A stretch of DNA of 43,594 bases from Streptomyces antimicrobicus (GCF_020532625.1 NZ_JAJAUY010000041.1:1-43594); one strand, 5' to 3'; numbered from the stretch's first letter, positions 1 through 8,532 are shown. The notes: generated by a model not told the origin, from the sequence alone. Numbers and translations are program-made.

Positions 1-1639
1 GCCGCAGCCCCAGCCGGGCTACGGCTACCCGCAGCAGCCGCCCGCCGGCTACGGCTACCCGCAGCAGCCCGGCACCCCGGCCCCCGGCGCCCCTGCGCCC
101 GGCACCCCGGCGCCCGGCGCCCCCACCTGGACCTCCCCGTCGCCCTGGCCCCAGCAGCCGGGCACCGTCCCGATGGCGGCCGCGCCGGCGCCCGGCGGCG
201 GCAACGCCAAGCGCAACCAGCTGATGATCATCGGCGCGGCCGTGCTCGCCATCGCCCTCATCGTCGGCGGCGGCTTCTGGCTGACCTCCGGTGACGACGG
301 CGGCGGCAAGCAGGACACCGCCAACGGCCAGAACAACGGCGGTGGCGGCGGCGACAAGCCCGGCGGTGGCGGCGGCACGGAGAAGGTGCCGTCGAACACC
401 AAGGCCAAGACGCTGGTCAACGTGCCGCAGCCGGAGGTCCAGGACGTCGTGGACGTCGGCGGTTCCTGGATCACCGACTCCGTCTACGTCAAGGGCGACG
501 TGGCCAAGATCGTCGGCTACGGCCTCAACGACGGCGGCAAGAAGTGGGAGATCCCGCTCACCGGCCAGCTGTGCGGCGCGACCACCCACGTCAGCGACAA
601 CAAGACCGCCGTCCTGTTCCAGGAGGGCATGCCCTCCGACCAGAACAAGTACCCCCGCTGCAACCAGGTCGGCGTGATCGACCTCAACGCGGGCAAGCTG
701 GCCTGGTCCGGCTCCGTCCAGTCGGTCGCCAGCGGCGACAAGAAGGTGGAGTTCAAGGAGGTCACCCTCTCCGGCCAGACGGTGGCCGCGGGCGGCCTGC
801 AGGGCGGCGCCGCCTGGAACCTCGCCGACGGCAAGAACCTGTGGCTGCCCAAGCCGGACGCCGAGAAGTGCTACGACCTCGGCTACGGCGGCGGCGAGGC
901 CCTCGCCGTGCTCCGCAAGTGCGGCGGCTACGGCCAGCAGTACCTCCAGGCGCAGGTCCTCGACCCCGCCACCGGCGCGCCCAAGTCCTCGTACAAGATG
1001 TCCCCCGGCATCGAGTGGGCCCACATCGTGTCCACCAAGCCGTTCGTGGTCGCCGCCGACGTCGGCGACACGGCCAAGGGCGGCAGCGGGGTCAGCGACC
1101 TGTTCGTCATCGACGACGCGGGCCAGCTCAAGACCAAGATCGCGATGTCCTCGGGCAACTACGACCCGGACTGCCCGGCCACCGAGGTCGAGGGCTGCAC
1201 CAAGATCGTCGTCGGCAACGGCAAGGTCTACGTGCCCTCTGCCGAGCACCAGGGCGCCACGGCCACCGGCCGCACCAACGAGCTGCTGTCGTTCGACCTG
1301 AACACCGGCAAGCAGACCACGGACCGCGCCGACGCCGGCGAGCGCTACACGCTCGTCCCGCTGCGCATGGACGGGTCGAACATCATCGCCTACAAGTGGC
1401 CGCCGTACGACAAGGGCGGCCAGGTGGTCAGCATCGACGGGGCCACGATGAAGGAGACCCTGCTGATGGAGATGCCGGCGGACAAGGACTTCCGGCGCGC
1501 CGAGACCAGCTTCTCCGTCGAGCACGCCGAGTACCGCTACCACAACGGCCGGCTGTTCATCGCCGAGCAGCTGATCAGCAAGCGGTACTCGAGCAGCGGC
1601 GACCCGGAGTACCTGTTCGCCTCCTTCGCCGCGAACTGA
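1..1639 (+). CDS. Membrane-anchored PQQ-like beta-propeller protein (5' end outside window)
   Basis: The reading frame is open from base 2, so the true start lies upstream. The visible N-terminus is a Pro/Gly/Tyr/Gln-rich cytoplasmic stretch with PGYGYPQQP repeats. One membrane segment follows (LMIIGAAVLAIALIVGGGFW, about bases 221-280), then a Gly/Asp/Asn-rich linker and about 400 extracytoplasmic residues with repeated blade-like stretches typical of PQQ-like propellers (for example SFDLNTGKQ and VVSIDGATMKE). This layout is common in Streptomyces proteins encoded near Ser/Thr kinases. The propeller probably binds a ligand or protein outside the membrane, but no enzyme activity can be inferred. 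The membrane-protein/kinase pair at the far end of the window has a similar Pro/Gln-rich tail, but nothing links them directly. A strong terminator follows. Confidence 0.75.
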   Translation, partial: PQPQPGYGYPQQPPAGYGYPQQPGTPAPGAPAPGTPAPGAPTWTSPSPWPQQPGTVPMAAAPAPGGGNAKRNQLMIIGAAVLAIALIVGGGFWLTSGDDGGGKQDTANGQNNGGGGGDKPGGGGGTEKVPSNTKAKTLVNVPQPEVQDVVDVGGSWITDSVYVKGDVAKIVGYGLNDGGKKWEIPLTGQLCGATTHVSDNKTAVLFQEGMPSDQNKYPRCNQVGVIDLNAGKLAWSGSVQSVASGDKKVEFKEVTLSGQTVAAGGLQGGAAWNLADGKNLWLPKPDAEKCYDLGYGGGEALAVLRKCGGYGQQYLQAQVLDPATGAPKSSYKMSPGIEWAHIVSTKPFVVAADVGDTAKGGSGVSDLFVIDDAGQLKTKIAMSSGNYDPDCPATEVEGCTKIVVGNGKVYVPSAEHQGATATGRTNELLSFDLNTGKQTTDRADAGERYTLVPLRMDGSNIIAYKWPPYDKGGQVVSIDGATMKETLLMEMPADKDFRRAETSFSVEHAEYRYHNGRLFIAEQLISKRYSSSGDPEYLFASFAAN

Positions 1640-1688
1640 CCGCCCGCCGCACCGGCTGCGGCACCCGCCAGGCGAACGCGTCAGGAAC

Positions 1689-1720
1689 GCCCCCGGAAGG
1701 TCCGCCCTTCCGGGGGCTTT
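1689..1720 (+). terminator. Intrinsic-type terminator
   Basis: A perfect 12-bp stem (1689-1700 with 1706-1717) has a 5-nt loop and is followed by TTTCTC. It closes the propeller gene and separates it from the LuxR-type regulator. Confidence 0.85.
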
Positions 1721-1784
1721 CTCGTCGGTAACCGGCGCACACCGTCGAACAAGCGTGTAGCTTGCCGGGGCAGAAGGGTCGGGG

Positions 1785-2480
1785 GTGGGTGCCGCAATGG
1801 GCGTACGGGTCGTGGTGGTCGACGAGCACCGGCTGCTGGCCGAGGCGCTCGCCTCGGCACTGAAGCTGCGCGGTCACCGGGTGCTGGCCGCGACCGCTCC
1901 GGCGGCGGGCGCCGCCGAGCTGGTCATCAGCCGCTCGCCGGAGGTCTGCCTCCTGGGCACCGCGACCCCCGCCGAGCCCGGGGTGTTCGACCCGGTCGTG
2001 CGGATCAAGCGGGAGCGCCCGCAGATCGCCGTCGTGGTCCTCGGTCCGGTGCCCAGCCCGCGCGGGATCGCCGCGGCCTTCGCCGCCGGCGCCTCGGGCT
2101 ACGTACGCCAGGACGAGCGGATCGAGGGCGTGGAGCGGGCCCTGGCCAAGGCCCGCACGGGCGAGGCGGCGGTGGCCCCGCAGCTGCTCCAGGGCGCGTT
2201 CGGGGAGCTGCTCAACCCCGCGGCCCAGCCGGACGACGAGGCCGGGCGGCTGCTGCGGCTGCTGACCCCGCGTGAGGTCGAGGTGCTGGTGCGGGTCGCG
2301 GAGGGCGAGGACACCCGGCTGATCGCCGCCGGGATGGCCATCGCGCCCAGCACGGCCCGCACGCACGTGCAGCGGGTGCTGATGAAGCTGGGCGTCGGCT
2401 CCCGGCTGGAGGCGGCGGCGCTGGCCGCCCGGACCGGGCTGCTGGACCGGGCCGCCGGGCAGCGCCCCACGGGTCCGTGA
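1785..2480 (+). CDS. LuxR/NarL-type regulator with degenerate receiver domain
   Basis: The 231-residue protein has an N-terminal receiver-like domain (about 1-120) and a C-terminal LuxR helix-turn-helix (about 160-215, LTPREVEVLVRVAEGEDTRL then STARTHVQRVLMKLGV). The N-terminal acidic pair survives as DE. The strand that should end in the phospho-accepting Asp reads CLLGTATP, and the conserved Lys is Arg (GYVRQDE). Normal phosphorylation by a histidine kinase therefore looks unlikely; it may work as an unphosphorylated or ligand-gated DNA-binding protein (inference). GTG at 1785 is preceded by GAAGGG about 7 nt away; ATG at 1797 is an alternative start. A TAGCTT hexamer at 1758-1763 is a possible -10. 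No histidine kinase is adjacent. Confidence 0.85.
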   Translation: MGAAMGVRVVVVDEHRLLAEALASALKLRGHRVLAATAPAAGAAELVISRSPEVCLLGTATPAEPGVFDPVVRIKRERPQIAVVVLGPVPSPRGIAAAFAAGASGYVRQDERIEGVERALAKARTGEAAVAPQLLQGAFGELLNPAAQPDDEAGRLLRLLTPREVEVLVRVAEGEDTRLIAAGMAIAPSTARTHVQRVLMKLGVGSRLEAAALAARTGLLDRAAGQRPTGP

Positions 2481-2569
2481 GGGCGGCCGATTTCCCCGCA
2501 GCACCGTCCATGGGGTAAGCCAGAGACGTCATCCCGGACGGGTGCATCCATGCGAGAGGTAGTAGGCGA

Positions 2570-3538
2570 GTGAGCAAGTACCTGGTCACCGGCGGCGCCG
2601 GATACGTGGGCAGCGTGTGCGCGGCCCATCTCCTGGAGGCCGGCCACGAGGTCACGGTCCTCGACAACCTCTCCACCGGCTTCCGCGAGGGCGTCCCCGC
2701 CGGCGCCACCCTGATCGAGGCCGACATCCGCGACGCGGGCCGCCACCTGGACGACTCCTACGAGGCCGTGCTCCACTTCGCGGCCTTCTCGCAGGTCGGC
2801 GAGTCGGTGGTGAACCCGGGCAAGTACTGGGACAACAACGTCGGCGGCACCATGGAGCTGCTGGCCGCCATGCGCGGGGCGGGCGTGCGCAAGCTGGTCT
2901 TCTCCTCCACCGCCGCCACCTACGGCGAGCCGGAGTCCACCCCGATCACCGAGACCATGCCGACCGCGCCGACCAACCCGTACGGCGCGTCCAAGCTGGC
3001 CGTGGACCACATGATCACCGGTGAGGCGGCGGCGCACGGCCTGGCCGCGGTCTCGCTGCGCTACTTCAACGTGGCGGGCGCGTACGGCGCGTACGGCGAG
3101 CGGCACGACCCCGAGAGCCACCTGATCCCGCTGGTCCTCCAGGTCGCCCTGGGGCAGCGCGCGGCGATCTCGGTGTTCGGCGAGGACTACCCGACCCCGG
3201 ACGGCACCTGCGTGCGCGACTACATCCACGTCGCCGACCTCGCCGAGGCGCACCTGGCGGCGCTGGACGCGGCCGTCGCCGGCGAGCACCTGATCTGCAA
3301 CCTGGGCAACGGCAACGGCTTCTCGGTCCGCGAGGTGATCGAGACCGTCCGCAAGGTCACCGGGCACGAGATCCCCGAGGTCGTCGCCGAGCGCCGGGCC
3401 GGCGACCCGGCCGTCCTGGTGGCGTCGGCCGCGCGGGCGCACGAGCGGCTCGGCTGGACCCCGCGGCGCCCGGACCTCGCCGGCATCGTCGCCGACGCCT
3501 GGGAGTTCGCCCAGCGGCGGCGGGCCGCGCAGGCCTGA
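2570..3538 (+). CDS. galE: UDP-glucose 4-epimerase
   Basis: The protein is 322 residues, normal for GalE, and interconverts UDP-glucose and UDP-galactose in the cytoplasm. The NAD-binding motif TGGAGYVGS is at residues 7-15. The Ser-containing strand [12 protein letters not shown] and the catalytic YGASK (Tyr138, Lys142) follow, as in extended short-chain dehydrogenases. The motif [14 protein letters not shown] is typical of GalE. The GTG start follows GAGAGG by about 10 nt. A seven-codon frame (ATG 2550, TGA 2571-2573) overlaps the start as GTGA and covers the ribosome site, which may be chance. It seems monocistronic: a long hairpin follows. It supplies UDP-galactose for galactose catabolism or surface glycans. 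Confidence 0.95.
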   Translation: MSKYLVTGGAGYVGSVCAAHLLEAGHEVTVLDNLSTGFREGVPAGATLIEADIRDAGRHLDDSYEAVLHFAAFSQVGESVVNPGKYWDNNVGGTMELLAAMRGAGVRKLVFSSTAATYGEPESTPITETMPTAPTNPYGASKLAVDHMITGEAAAHGLAAVSLRYFNVAGAYGAYGERHDPESHLIPLVLQVALGQRAAISVFGEDYPTPDGTCVRDYIHVADLAEAHLAALDAAVAGEHLICNLGNGNGFSVREVIETVRKVTGHEIPEVVAERRAGDPAVLVASAARAHERLGWTPRRPDLAGIVADAWEFAQRRRAAQA

Positions 3539-3592
3539 ACCGGGCGCGCGGCGGGGCGCGGACCCCGCCCGGCGCGGCGTACTGCTCCTCCT

Positions 3593-3676
3593 GCCACGGC
3601 GTAGGGCGGCTTTCGCCAGGGCGTAGGGCGGCTCTCGCCACGGCGTACGGCTCCCCTCGCACGGCGTACGGCCCCG
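3593..3676. repeat. 22-bp tandem repeat, about 3.5 units
   Basis: Units start at 3593, 3615 and 3637, with a partial fourth at about 3659. The core is CACGGCGTAGGGCGGCT or variants of it. The array runs into the left arm of the long hairpin downstream of galE. It is non-coding, with no sign of CRISPR spacers. Confidence 0.8.
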
Positions 3677-3707
3677 GCGCGTGAGACGGCTCACGCGCCG
3701 GGGCCGT
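3668..3707. terminator. Long perfect hairpin downstream of galE
   Basis: A perfect 18-bp stem (3668-3685 with 3690-3707) closes on a 4-nt ACGG loop. It has no U-tract, as is usual in Streptomyces, and probably ends galE transcription. Between here and the next regulator (3708-4080) I see no convincing gene, only a locally AT-richer stretch near 3855-3895 and a TACGCT hexamer at about 3914-3919 that could be a -10. Confidence 0.75.
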
Positions 3708-4080
3708 GCTGTGTGCGCGGGCGCCCGGCGTACGCACGCTGCGTGAATCGCACCCCGTGCAACTGCCCGTGGCACGATCACGGCCGCAGAATGGTTTCGC
3801 GAGGGCCCCGAAGGGGCCAATTCCAGCCACCTGATCGGGACTTCGAAGCCCCTGGGCCGGAAAATCCCTCGGAAAACTTCTGCTATTCGGCCAACCGCCG
3901 GACGCCCGGGGCCCTACGCTGATGCGTGACACCGGTGGGGGCCGGTGTTGATTCAGGGGTCGAGACACATCGGGTACGACGTCCGGTCCGGGGTAGCACT
4001 GAAGTCACGGCGGCGGCCGGGGCGGCTGCGGCGAACCCCGGATCCGGGCGTCGTACCCGCCGTCGTCCGTTCCCCGACCC

Positions 4081-4857
4081 TTGGGGGTGTCTGTGGTTCG
4101 TATCCGGGTTCTCGTGGTGGACGATCACCGCATCTTCGCCGAGTCGCTCGCCGCCGCCCTGGCGGCCGAGCCCGACGTGGACGTGTCCGCGGCCGGGAGC
4201 GCCCCGGCGGCCCTGCGCTGTCTGGACCGCGCGGCGGGTGAGGGGCGCCGCTTCGACGTGCTGCTCGTGGACGCCGACCTCGGCGGCGGCGCGGGCACGG
4301 TGCCCGTCCAGCGGGAGTCGGGCTCGGGCCCGCCCCCGGCCGGGGAGGGCATCTCGCTGGTCGCGGGCGTGCGTACGGCCCATCCGGGCGTCCGTACGGT
4401 GGTCCTGGCCGAGCGGGACGACCCGCGCCGGGCCGCGCTGGCCCTGCAGGCGGGCGCCTCGGGCTGGGTGGCCAAGGACTGCTCGCTCTCGCGCCTGCTG
4501 ACCGTCGTACGGGGCGTGCTGCGGGAGGAGACCCATCTGCCGCCCGCGCTGCTGACCGGCGTGCTGCGGGAGCTGACGGCCGCCCGCAAGCACCGTACCG
4601 ACAGCGAGCGGCTGGTGGAGTCCCTGACGCCGCGTGAGCACGAGGTGCTGCGCTGCATGGTGGCGGGCCTGGGCCGCAAGGAGGTGGCCGCGCGGCTGTT
4701 CCTGTCCCCGCACACGGTCCGCACCCACATGCAGAACGTCCTCGGCAAGCTCGGCGTGCACTCCACGCTCGCGGCCGTGGCCCTGGCCCGGCGGGCCGGG
4801 GTGCGGCCGGCGGAGCTAGCCGGGGATGTTGTCGAACGGAGCGGTCAGCTGGCGTAG
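4081..4857 (+). CDS. LuxR/NarL-family response regulator
   Basis: A receiver domain (about 5-150) is followed by a LuxR helix-turn-helix (about 180-240, LTPREHEVLRCMVAGLGRKE then SPHTVRTHMQNVLGKLGV). Unlike the regulator at 1785, the key residues are present: VVDDH, the phospho-acceptor Asp in DVLLVDADL, and Lys in GWVAKDC. An unusual Gly/Pro/Glu-rich insert of about 20 residues follows the phospho-acceptor strand. TTG 4081 gives the longest form, but GTG 4093 (MVRIRVLVVDDH) has the GGGGG tract at 4083-4087 as its ribosome site and is my preferred start. No partner kinase is adjacent. The 3' end overlaps the convergent MarR gene by 42 nt. Confidence 0.88.
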   Translation: MGVSVVRIRVLVVDDHRIFAESLAAALAAEPDVDVSAAGSAPAALRCLDRAAGEGRRFDVLLVDADLGGGAGTVPVQRESGSGPPPAGEGISLVAGVRTAHPGVRTVVLAERDDPRRAALALQAGASGWVAKDCSLSRLLTVVRGVLREETHLPPALLTGVLRELTAARKHRTDSERLVESLTPREHEVLRCMVAGLGRKEVAARLFLSPHTVRTHMQNVLGKLGVHSTLAAVALARRAGVRPAELAGDVVERSGQLA

Positions 4858-5313
4858 CAGGGCCGCCAGGTCCCCGCGCTGGGCGCGGGAGAGCTGGGCG
4901 AGGATCGCCCGCTCCTGCGCCAGCAGGCCGGCGAGCGCCTGGTCGGCCCGGTCACGGCCCTCGGGGGTCAGGCGTACCAGCACCCCCCGGCGGTCGCTGG
5001 GGTCGGGCAGGCGCTCGACCAGGCCCTTCTTGGCGAGCCGGTCGATGCGGTTGGTCATGGTGCCGGACGTCACCAGGGTCTGGGTGAGCAGCTGGCCCGG
5101 GGAGAGCTGGTAGGGGGCGCCGGCCCGGCGCAGGGAGGTGAGGACGTCGAACTCCCACGGCTCCAGGCCGTGCTCGGAGAAGGCGAGCCGGCGGGCCCGG
5201 TCGAGGTGACGGGCGAGCCGGCTGACGCGGCTGAGCACTTCGAGCGGTTCCACGTCGAGGTCAGGGCGCTCCCGCCGCCATGCCGCGACCAATCGGTCGA
5301 CCTCGTCCTCCAT
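4816..5313 (-). CDS. MarR-family transcriptional regulator
   Basis: The protein has 165 residues from the chosen start MEDEVDRLV; the frame is open to 5379 but the extension crosses the operator region. The winged-helix core is clear: LEPWEFDVLTSLRRAG, then the recognition-helix part TSGTMTNRIDRLAKKGLVER and the wing DPSDRRGVLVRLTPEG. MarR proteins bind palindromes as dimers and usually repress themselves and a divergent target. No Shine-Dalgarno sequence precedes ATG 5313, but TACACT (5321-5326 on this strand) lies 7 nt upstream, which fits a leaderless mRNA. The divergent methyltransferase and glyoxalase genes are the likely targets. Confidence 0.92.
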   Translation of the reverse strand: MEDEVDRLVAAWRRERPDLDVEPLEVLSRVSRLARHLDRARRLAFSEHGLEPWEFDVLTSLRRAGAPYQLSPGQLLTQTLVTSGTMTNRIDRLAKKGLVERLPDPSDRRGVLVRLTPEGRDRADQALAGLLAQERAILAQLSRAQRGDLAALLRQLTAPFDNIPG

Positions 5314-5349
5314 GCCGCTCAGTGTAAGGGATCTATCGACATGAAGTAT

Positions 5350-5391
5350 CTTGAATTCAAGTCTCTTGTGATCAAGCATCTTGACATCGAG
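5350..5391. promoter_or_regulatory. Three phased MarR-like operator sites
   Basis: Three 12-bp sites have the form CTTG-N4-CAAG or close to it, at 5350-5361 (CTTGAATTCAAG, perfect palindrome), 5365-5376 (CTTGTGATCAAG) and 5380-5391 (CTTGACATCGAG). They start exactly 15 bp apart. They lie in the divergent MarR/methyltransferase intergenic region, and a perfect TTGACA (5381-5386) overlaps the third. Binding by the adjacent MarR protein is inference. Confidence 0.7.
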
Positions 5392-5474
5392 ATATATTTC
5401 CCGCGAGGCTGGGGCATGGAGGGGGCCGGGACTGCTTCCGCTTCATCCCGCCCCGCCAGTAGGGAGGCTCGAAC

Positions 5475-6344
5475 ATGCATTCCGATGCTGCGCCGGCCGT
5501 CCGTTCCCGGACGGTCACCGAAGGCCCCACGCCTTCCGCGCCCACCTGGGACCCGCAGCAGTACCTGCGGCACGCCGGCCACCGCACACGCCCCTTCGTG
5601 GACCTGCTCGCCCGGATACCCGACCTGCCCACGCAGGCCCCCCGCATCGCCGACCTGGGCTGCGGCCCCGGCAACGTCACCGCCCTGCTCGCCGACCGCT
5701 GGAGCAAGGCGCGCATCACCGGCTACGACCTCTCGCGCGAGATGCTGGAGCGGGCCGCCGAGGAGCACGCCGGGCCCACACCCGGCGGCGGCAGCCTCGA
5801 CTTCCGGCACGCCGACATCGCCTCCTGGCTGCCCGAGGAGCCTTACGACCTGATCGTCTCCAACGCCGCCCTGCAATGGGTACCCAGCCACCCCGGCTCC
5901 TTCGCCGCCTGGATCAACGGCCTGCGGCCCGGCGGCACCTTTGCCTTCCAGATCCCCGGCAACTTCCAGGCGCCCAGCCACAGCCTGCTCGCCGCCCTCT
6001 GCGACACCCCGCGCTGGCGGCCCCGCCTCGCGGGCCTGGGCGCCCGCTACATCCACCTGCTGGAACCCGGCGAGTACCTGGCCCGGCTCACCGAACTCGG
6101 CTGCGCCGTCGAGGTCTGGGAGACCACGTACTACCAAATGCTCACCGGCCCCGACCCCGTCCTGGACTGGGTCAAGGGCACCGCCCTGCGCCCGGTGCTG
6201 ACCGCGCTCGGCGAGGACCAGGAGGCCGTCTCCGACTTCCTGCTCCAGTACCGCGACCTGCTGCGCGGCGCCTACCCGCCCGGCCCCCGCGGCACCGTCT
6301 TCCCGTTCCGGCGAGTCTTCGCCATCGCCCGCAAGGAGAACTGA
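5475..6344 (+). CDS. SAM-dependent methyltransferase, trans-aconitate 2-methyltransferase-like
   Basis: The protein has 289 residues. The SAM motif I IADLGCGPGNVTALLA (about 60-75), the acidic GYDLS and the post-motif NAALQWVPSH match the Tam family. The C-terminal part (YYQMLTGPDPVLDWVKGTAL) is also Tam-like. Family members methylate trans-aconitate to a monomethyl ester, removing an aconitase inhibitor; the substrate here is not proven. ATG 5475 has AGGGAGG about 7 nt upstream. Only 5 nt separate the stop from the glyoxalase-fold gene, so they form an operon, probably under the divergent MarR repressor. Confidence 0.85.
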   Translation: MHSDAAPAVRSRTVTEGPTPSAPTWDPQQYLRHAGHRTRPFVDLLARIPDLPTQAPRIADLGCGPGNVTALLADRWSKARITGYDLSREMLERAAEEHAGPTPGGGSLDFRHADIASWLPEEPYDLIVSNAALQWVPSHPGSFAAWINGLRPGGTFAFQIPGNFQAPSHSLLAALCDTPRWRPRLAGLGARYIHLLEPGEYLARLTELGCAVEVWETTYYQMLTGPDPVLDWVKGTALRPVLTALGEDQEAVSDFLLQYRDLLRGAYPPGPRGTVFPFRRVFAIARKEN

Positions 6345-6349
6345 CCACC

Positions 6350-6712
6350 GTGCTCACTGCCGTCGACCACGTCCAGCTCGCCGCCCCGCCCGGCTCCGAG
6401 GACCAGCTGCGCGCCTACTACGCGGGCGTGCTCGGCATGACCGAGATCCCCAAACCGCCCGTCCTCGCGGCCCGCGGCGGCTGCTGGTTCGCCGCCGGCC
6501 CGGTGCAGCTGCACCTGGGCGTGGAGGAGGACTTCCGCCCCGCCCGCAAGGCCCACCCGGGCCTGCGCGTCACCGGCATCGAGGCCTACGCCGCCCAGCT
6601 GGAGGAACGCGGGGCCAAGGTCGTCTGGGACGACAACCTCCCCGGCCACCGGCGCTTCTACTCCGAGGACCCGGTCGGCAACCGCCTGGAGTTCCTGGAG
6701 CCCACCCCGTGA
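6350..6712 (+). CDS. VOC-superfamily (glyoxalase/bleomycin-resistance fold) protein
   Basis: A small 120-residue vicinal-oxygen-chelate domain. It starts VDHVQLAAP, typical of the first strand with its His ligand, and ends DPVGNRLEFLEP with the usual metal-binding Glu. QLHLGVEE supplies the middle strand. The family includes glyoxalases, dioxygenases and resistance proteins that bind small molecules, so the activity cannot be named. GTG 6350 has AAGGAG about 10 nt upstream, inside the end of the methyltransferase gene. The two genes are co-transcribed. A 19-bp hairpin follows. Confidence 0.85.
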   Translation: MLTAVDHVQLAAPPGSEDQLRAYYAGVLGMTEIPKPPVLAARGGCWFAAGPVQLHLGVEEDFRPARKAHPGLRVTGIEAYAAQLEERGAKVVWDDNLPGHRRFYSEDPVGNRLEFLEPTP

Positions 6713-6742
6713 CCCCGGGGAGCACCCGCCCCTGGTTATGAC

Positions 6743-6786
6743 ACGGCGCCCCGGCACCGGAGGAAGATCCGGTGCCGGGGCGCCGT
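6743..6786. terminator. Bidirectional terminator hairpin
   Basis: A perfect 19-bp stem (6743-6761 with 6768-6786) with a 6-nt loop lies between the convergent glyoxalase-fold gene and the FG-GAP gene. Confidence 0.85.
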
Positions 6787-6804
6787 CGGGCCCGCAGAAG
6801 CCGA

Positions 6805-8532
6805 TCAGCCGATGCTGCGGTAGGTGAAGCCGTTCGCGACGCCGACCGCGCCGGACCAGACCGCGCTGCCGAACGGGTTGTCCGCCGCCTTCCGGGTCAC
6901 CGTGCCGTCCGCGTCGACCAGGATCAGGTCCGCCTTGCCGTCACCGGTCACGTCACCGGGAGAGGTCACGGAGACCAGGTTGGGCGTGAACAGGTTGGTC
7001 ACCAGCCAGCGGCCCTTGAACGGGGCCGAGGCGTTGCCCGTGGCCTGGTGGTAGTACGCGTCACCGTTCGGCGTGACGCCCGCGACGTCGGCGTGGCCGT
7101 CGCCGTTGAAGTCACCCGAGGCGATGAACTTGTACTGGTCCCAGCCGCCGCCGACATTGATCGGGGCTGCGAACTTGTTGCCGGTGCCGTCGCCCTGGTG
7201 GACGTAGAGGTTGCCCCAGATGTCACGGGTCAGCAGGTCGCCCTTGCCGTCGCCGGAGACGTCGCCGCCGCCGACCACGTAGCTGGTGACGCCCCACCAG
7301 TCACCGGCGAGGGACTGTCCGGTGGTGCGGTTGGTCAGGCCCCACTGGTTGAACTGGAGCTGGTGACCCCAGTTCCGCTTGTCCAGACCGGCCGCCAGGA
7401 CGAGCTTCGAGCCGTCGTCCGGCCACACGAAGCCGCCCGACTTGAACGGGGCGTGGAAACCGCCGTCGAGCTTGTTGACGTGCTGCCACGCCTGCCCGTT
7501 GGCGTCGATCCCGCCGATGCTCTTCTTGCCGTAGACGGGGGTGATGCTCGCGCCGACGAACATCTCCAGGCTCGTCCAGCCCTTGCCGCACTCGTACTGC
7601 CAGGTGAACCTGCCGTTGCCCTCGGAGAAGTGGCAGAACAGGTCGCCCGTGCCGGTGACGCCCATGATGTCGGCCTTGCCGTCGCCGTCGATGTCGTCGG
7701 CGGCGACCAGCTGCGTGTAGAAGGTCCAGCCGCTGGCGATCTGGGTGCGCCACTGCAGGACGCTGGAGGCGTTGCCGGAGCCCCGGTGGAGGAAGAGCTC
7801 ACCGGTGGGCATGCGGCCGATGACGTCCGGCGCGCCGTCGCCGTCGACGTCACCCGTGCCGAGGATCTGGTCGTACTGCTCCCAGCCGCTGCTGACCTTG
7901 ACCCGGCCCGCGAACGGGCTGGAGACGTTGCCGGTGCCGGCGTAGTAGTACAGGTCACCGGAAGGCGTGCGGGCCAGCAGGTCCTGGCGGCCGTCCCGGT
8001 TGAGGTCACCGGCGCCGAAGACGCGGTTGTAGACCTGCCAGCCGGTGCCGGTCCACAGCGGGGCCCCGGCCCAGTTGCCGGAGGTCTCGCGCAGCTGGAG
8101 CTTGCCGTCGAAGGTCAGCGTCAGGATCTCGGGGTTCCAGTTCCCGACGGCGTTGCCCAGGGCGACGATGTCCTTGACGGTCTCCTGGTCGTCACCCTCG
8201 ATGCGGAAGTCGACGACCGGGGACTGCGGGTTGCTGGTCGGGAAGGCGCCCGTGTAGCCGGCGCCGGTGCGGAACAGCAGGTCGCTGAAGCCGTCGCCGT
8301 CCAGGTCCAGACGCGGCTGCTGGGTGGCCGCGGTCGCGCCCTGCGCCCAAGCGCGCTGGTCGCGTTCCGGACGCGTGACGGTCGGCTTGACCGCCGGGGC
8401 GACGGCCGCCGGGCGGTCCGACCCCTTGCCGGCGGCCGAGGCCGGACCGGCGGAGAGCAGGGCGCCCGCGGAGAGAGCCAGAGCGGTGCAGGCGGCGAGG
8501 CGGGCGAGGCGCTTGGAGCGCGAGTGGGACAA
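6805..8532 (-). CDS. Secreted FG-GAP/VCBS repeat protein
   Basis: The protein has 575 residues from TTG 8532, chosen because GGGAG lies 7 nt upstream and a clean signal peptide follows (SHSRSKRLARLA, a hydrophobic stretch, then GPASAAG with likely cleavage after ASA). An upstream frame to 8616 lacks this logic. The mature protein has at least seven FG-GAP type calcium-binding loops of the DxDGDGxxD form (DLDGDGFSD, DLNRDGRQD, DVDGDGAPD, DIDGDGKAD, DVSGDGKGD, DFNGDGHAD, DVTGDGKAD). They are spaced about 45-50 residues apart over most of the chain, with a longer gap of about 120 residues in the middle. This predicts an integrin-alpha-like propeller, exported and calcium-bound. No catalytic domain is visible. 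Confidence 0.9.
   Translation of the reverse strand: MSHSRSKRLARLAACTALALSAGALLSAGPASAAGKGSDRPAAVAPAVKPTVTRPERDQRAWAQGATAATQQPRLDLDGDGFSDLLFRTGAGYTGAFPTSNPQSPVVDFRIEGDDQETVKDIVALGNAVGNWNPEILTLTFDGKLQLRETSGNWAGAPLWTGTGWQVYNRVFGAGDLNRDGRQDLLARTPSGDLYYYAGTGNVSSPFAGRVKVSSGWEQYDQILGTGDVDGDGAPDVIGRMPTGELFLHRGSGNASSVLQWRTQIASGWTFYTQLVAADDIDGDGKADIMGVTGTGDLFCHFSEGNGRFTWQYECGKGWTSLEMFVGASITPVYGKKSIGGIDANGQAWQHVNKLDGGFHAPFKSGGFVWPDDGSKLVLAAGLDKRNWGHQLQFNQWGLTNRTTGQSLAGDWWGVTSYVVGGGDVSGDGKGDLLTRDIWGNLYVHQGDGTGNKFAAPINVGGGWDQYKFIASGDFNGDGHADVAGVTPNGDAYYHQATGNASAPFKGRWLVTNLFTPNLVSVTSPGDVTGDGKADLILVDADGTVTRKAADNPFGSAVWSGAVGVANGFTYRSIG

Noticed and set aside
3593..3676. Possible CRISPR array
   Set aside because: Units are directly abutting 22-mers without unique spacers, and no cas genes are present.
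3713..3922. Possible 69-residue protein between galE and the second LuxR-type regulator
   Set aside because: No ribosome site, no recognisable sequence, poor third-position bias.
1785..4857. The two LuxR-type regulators as cognates of the histidine kinase at 19392
   Set aside because: They are 15 kb away and not co-transcribed; one lacks the phosphorylation site. No evidence for pairing.
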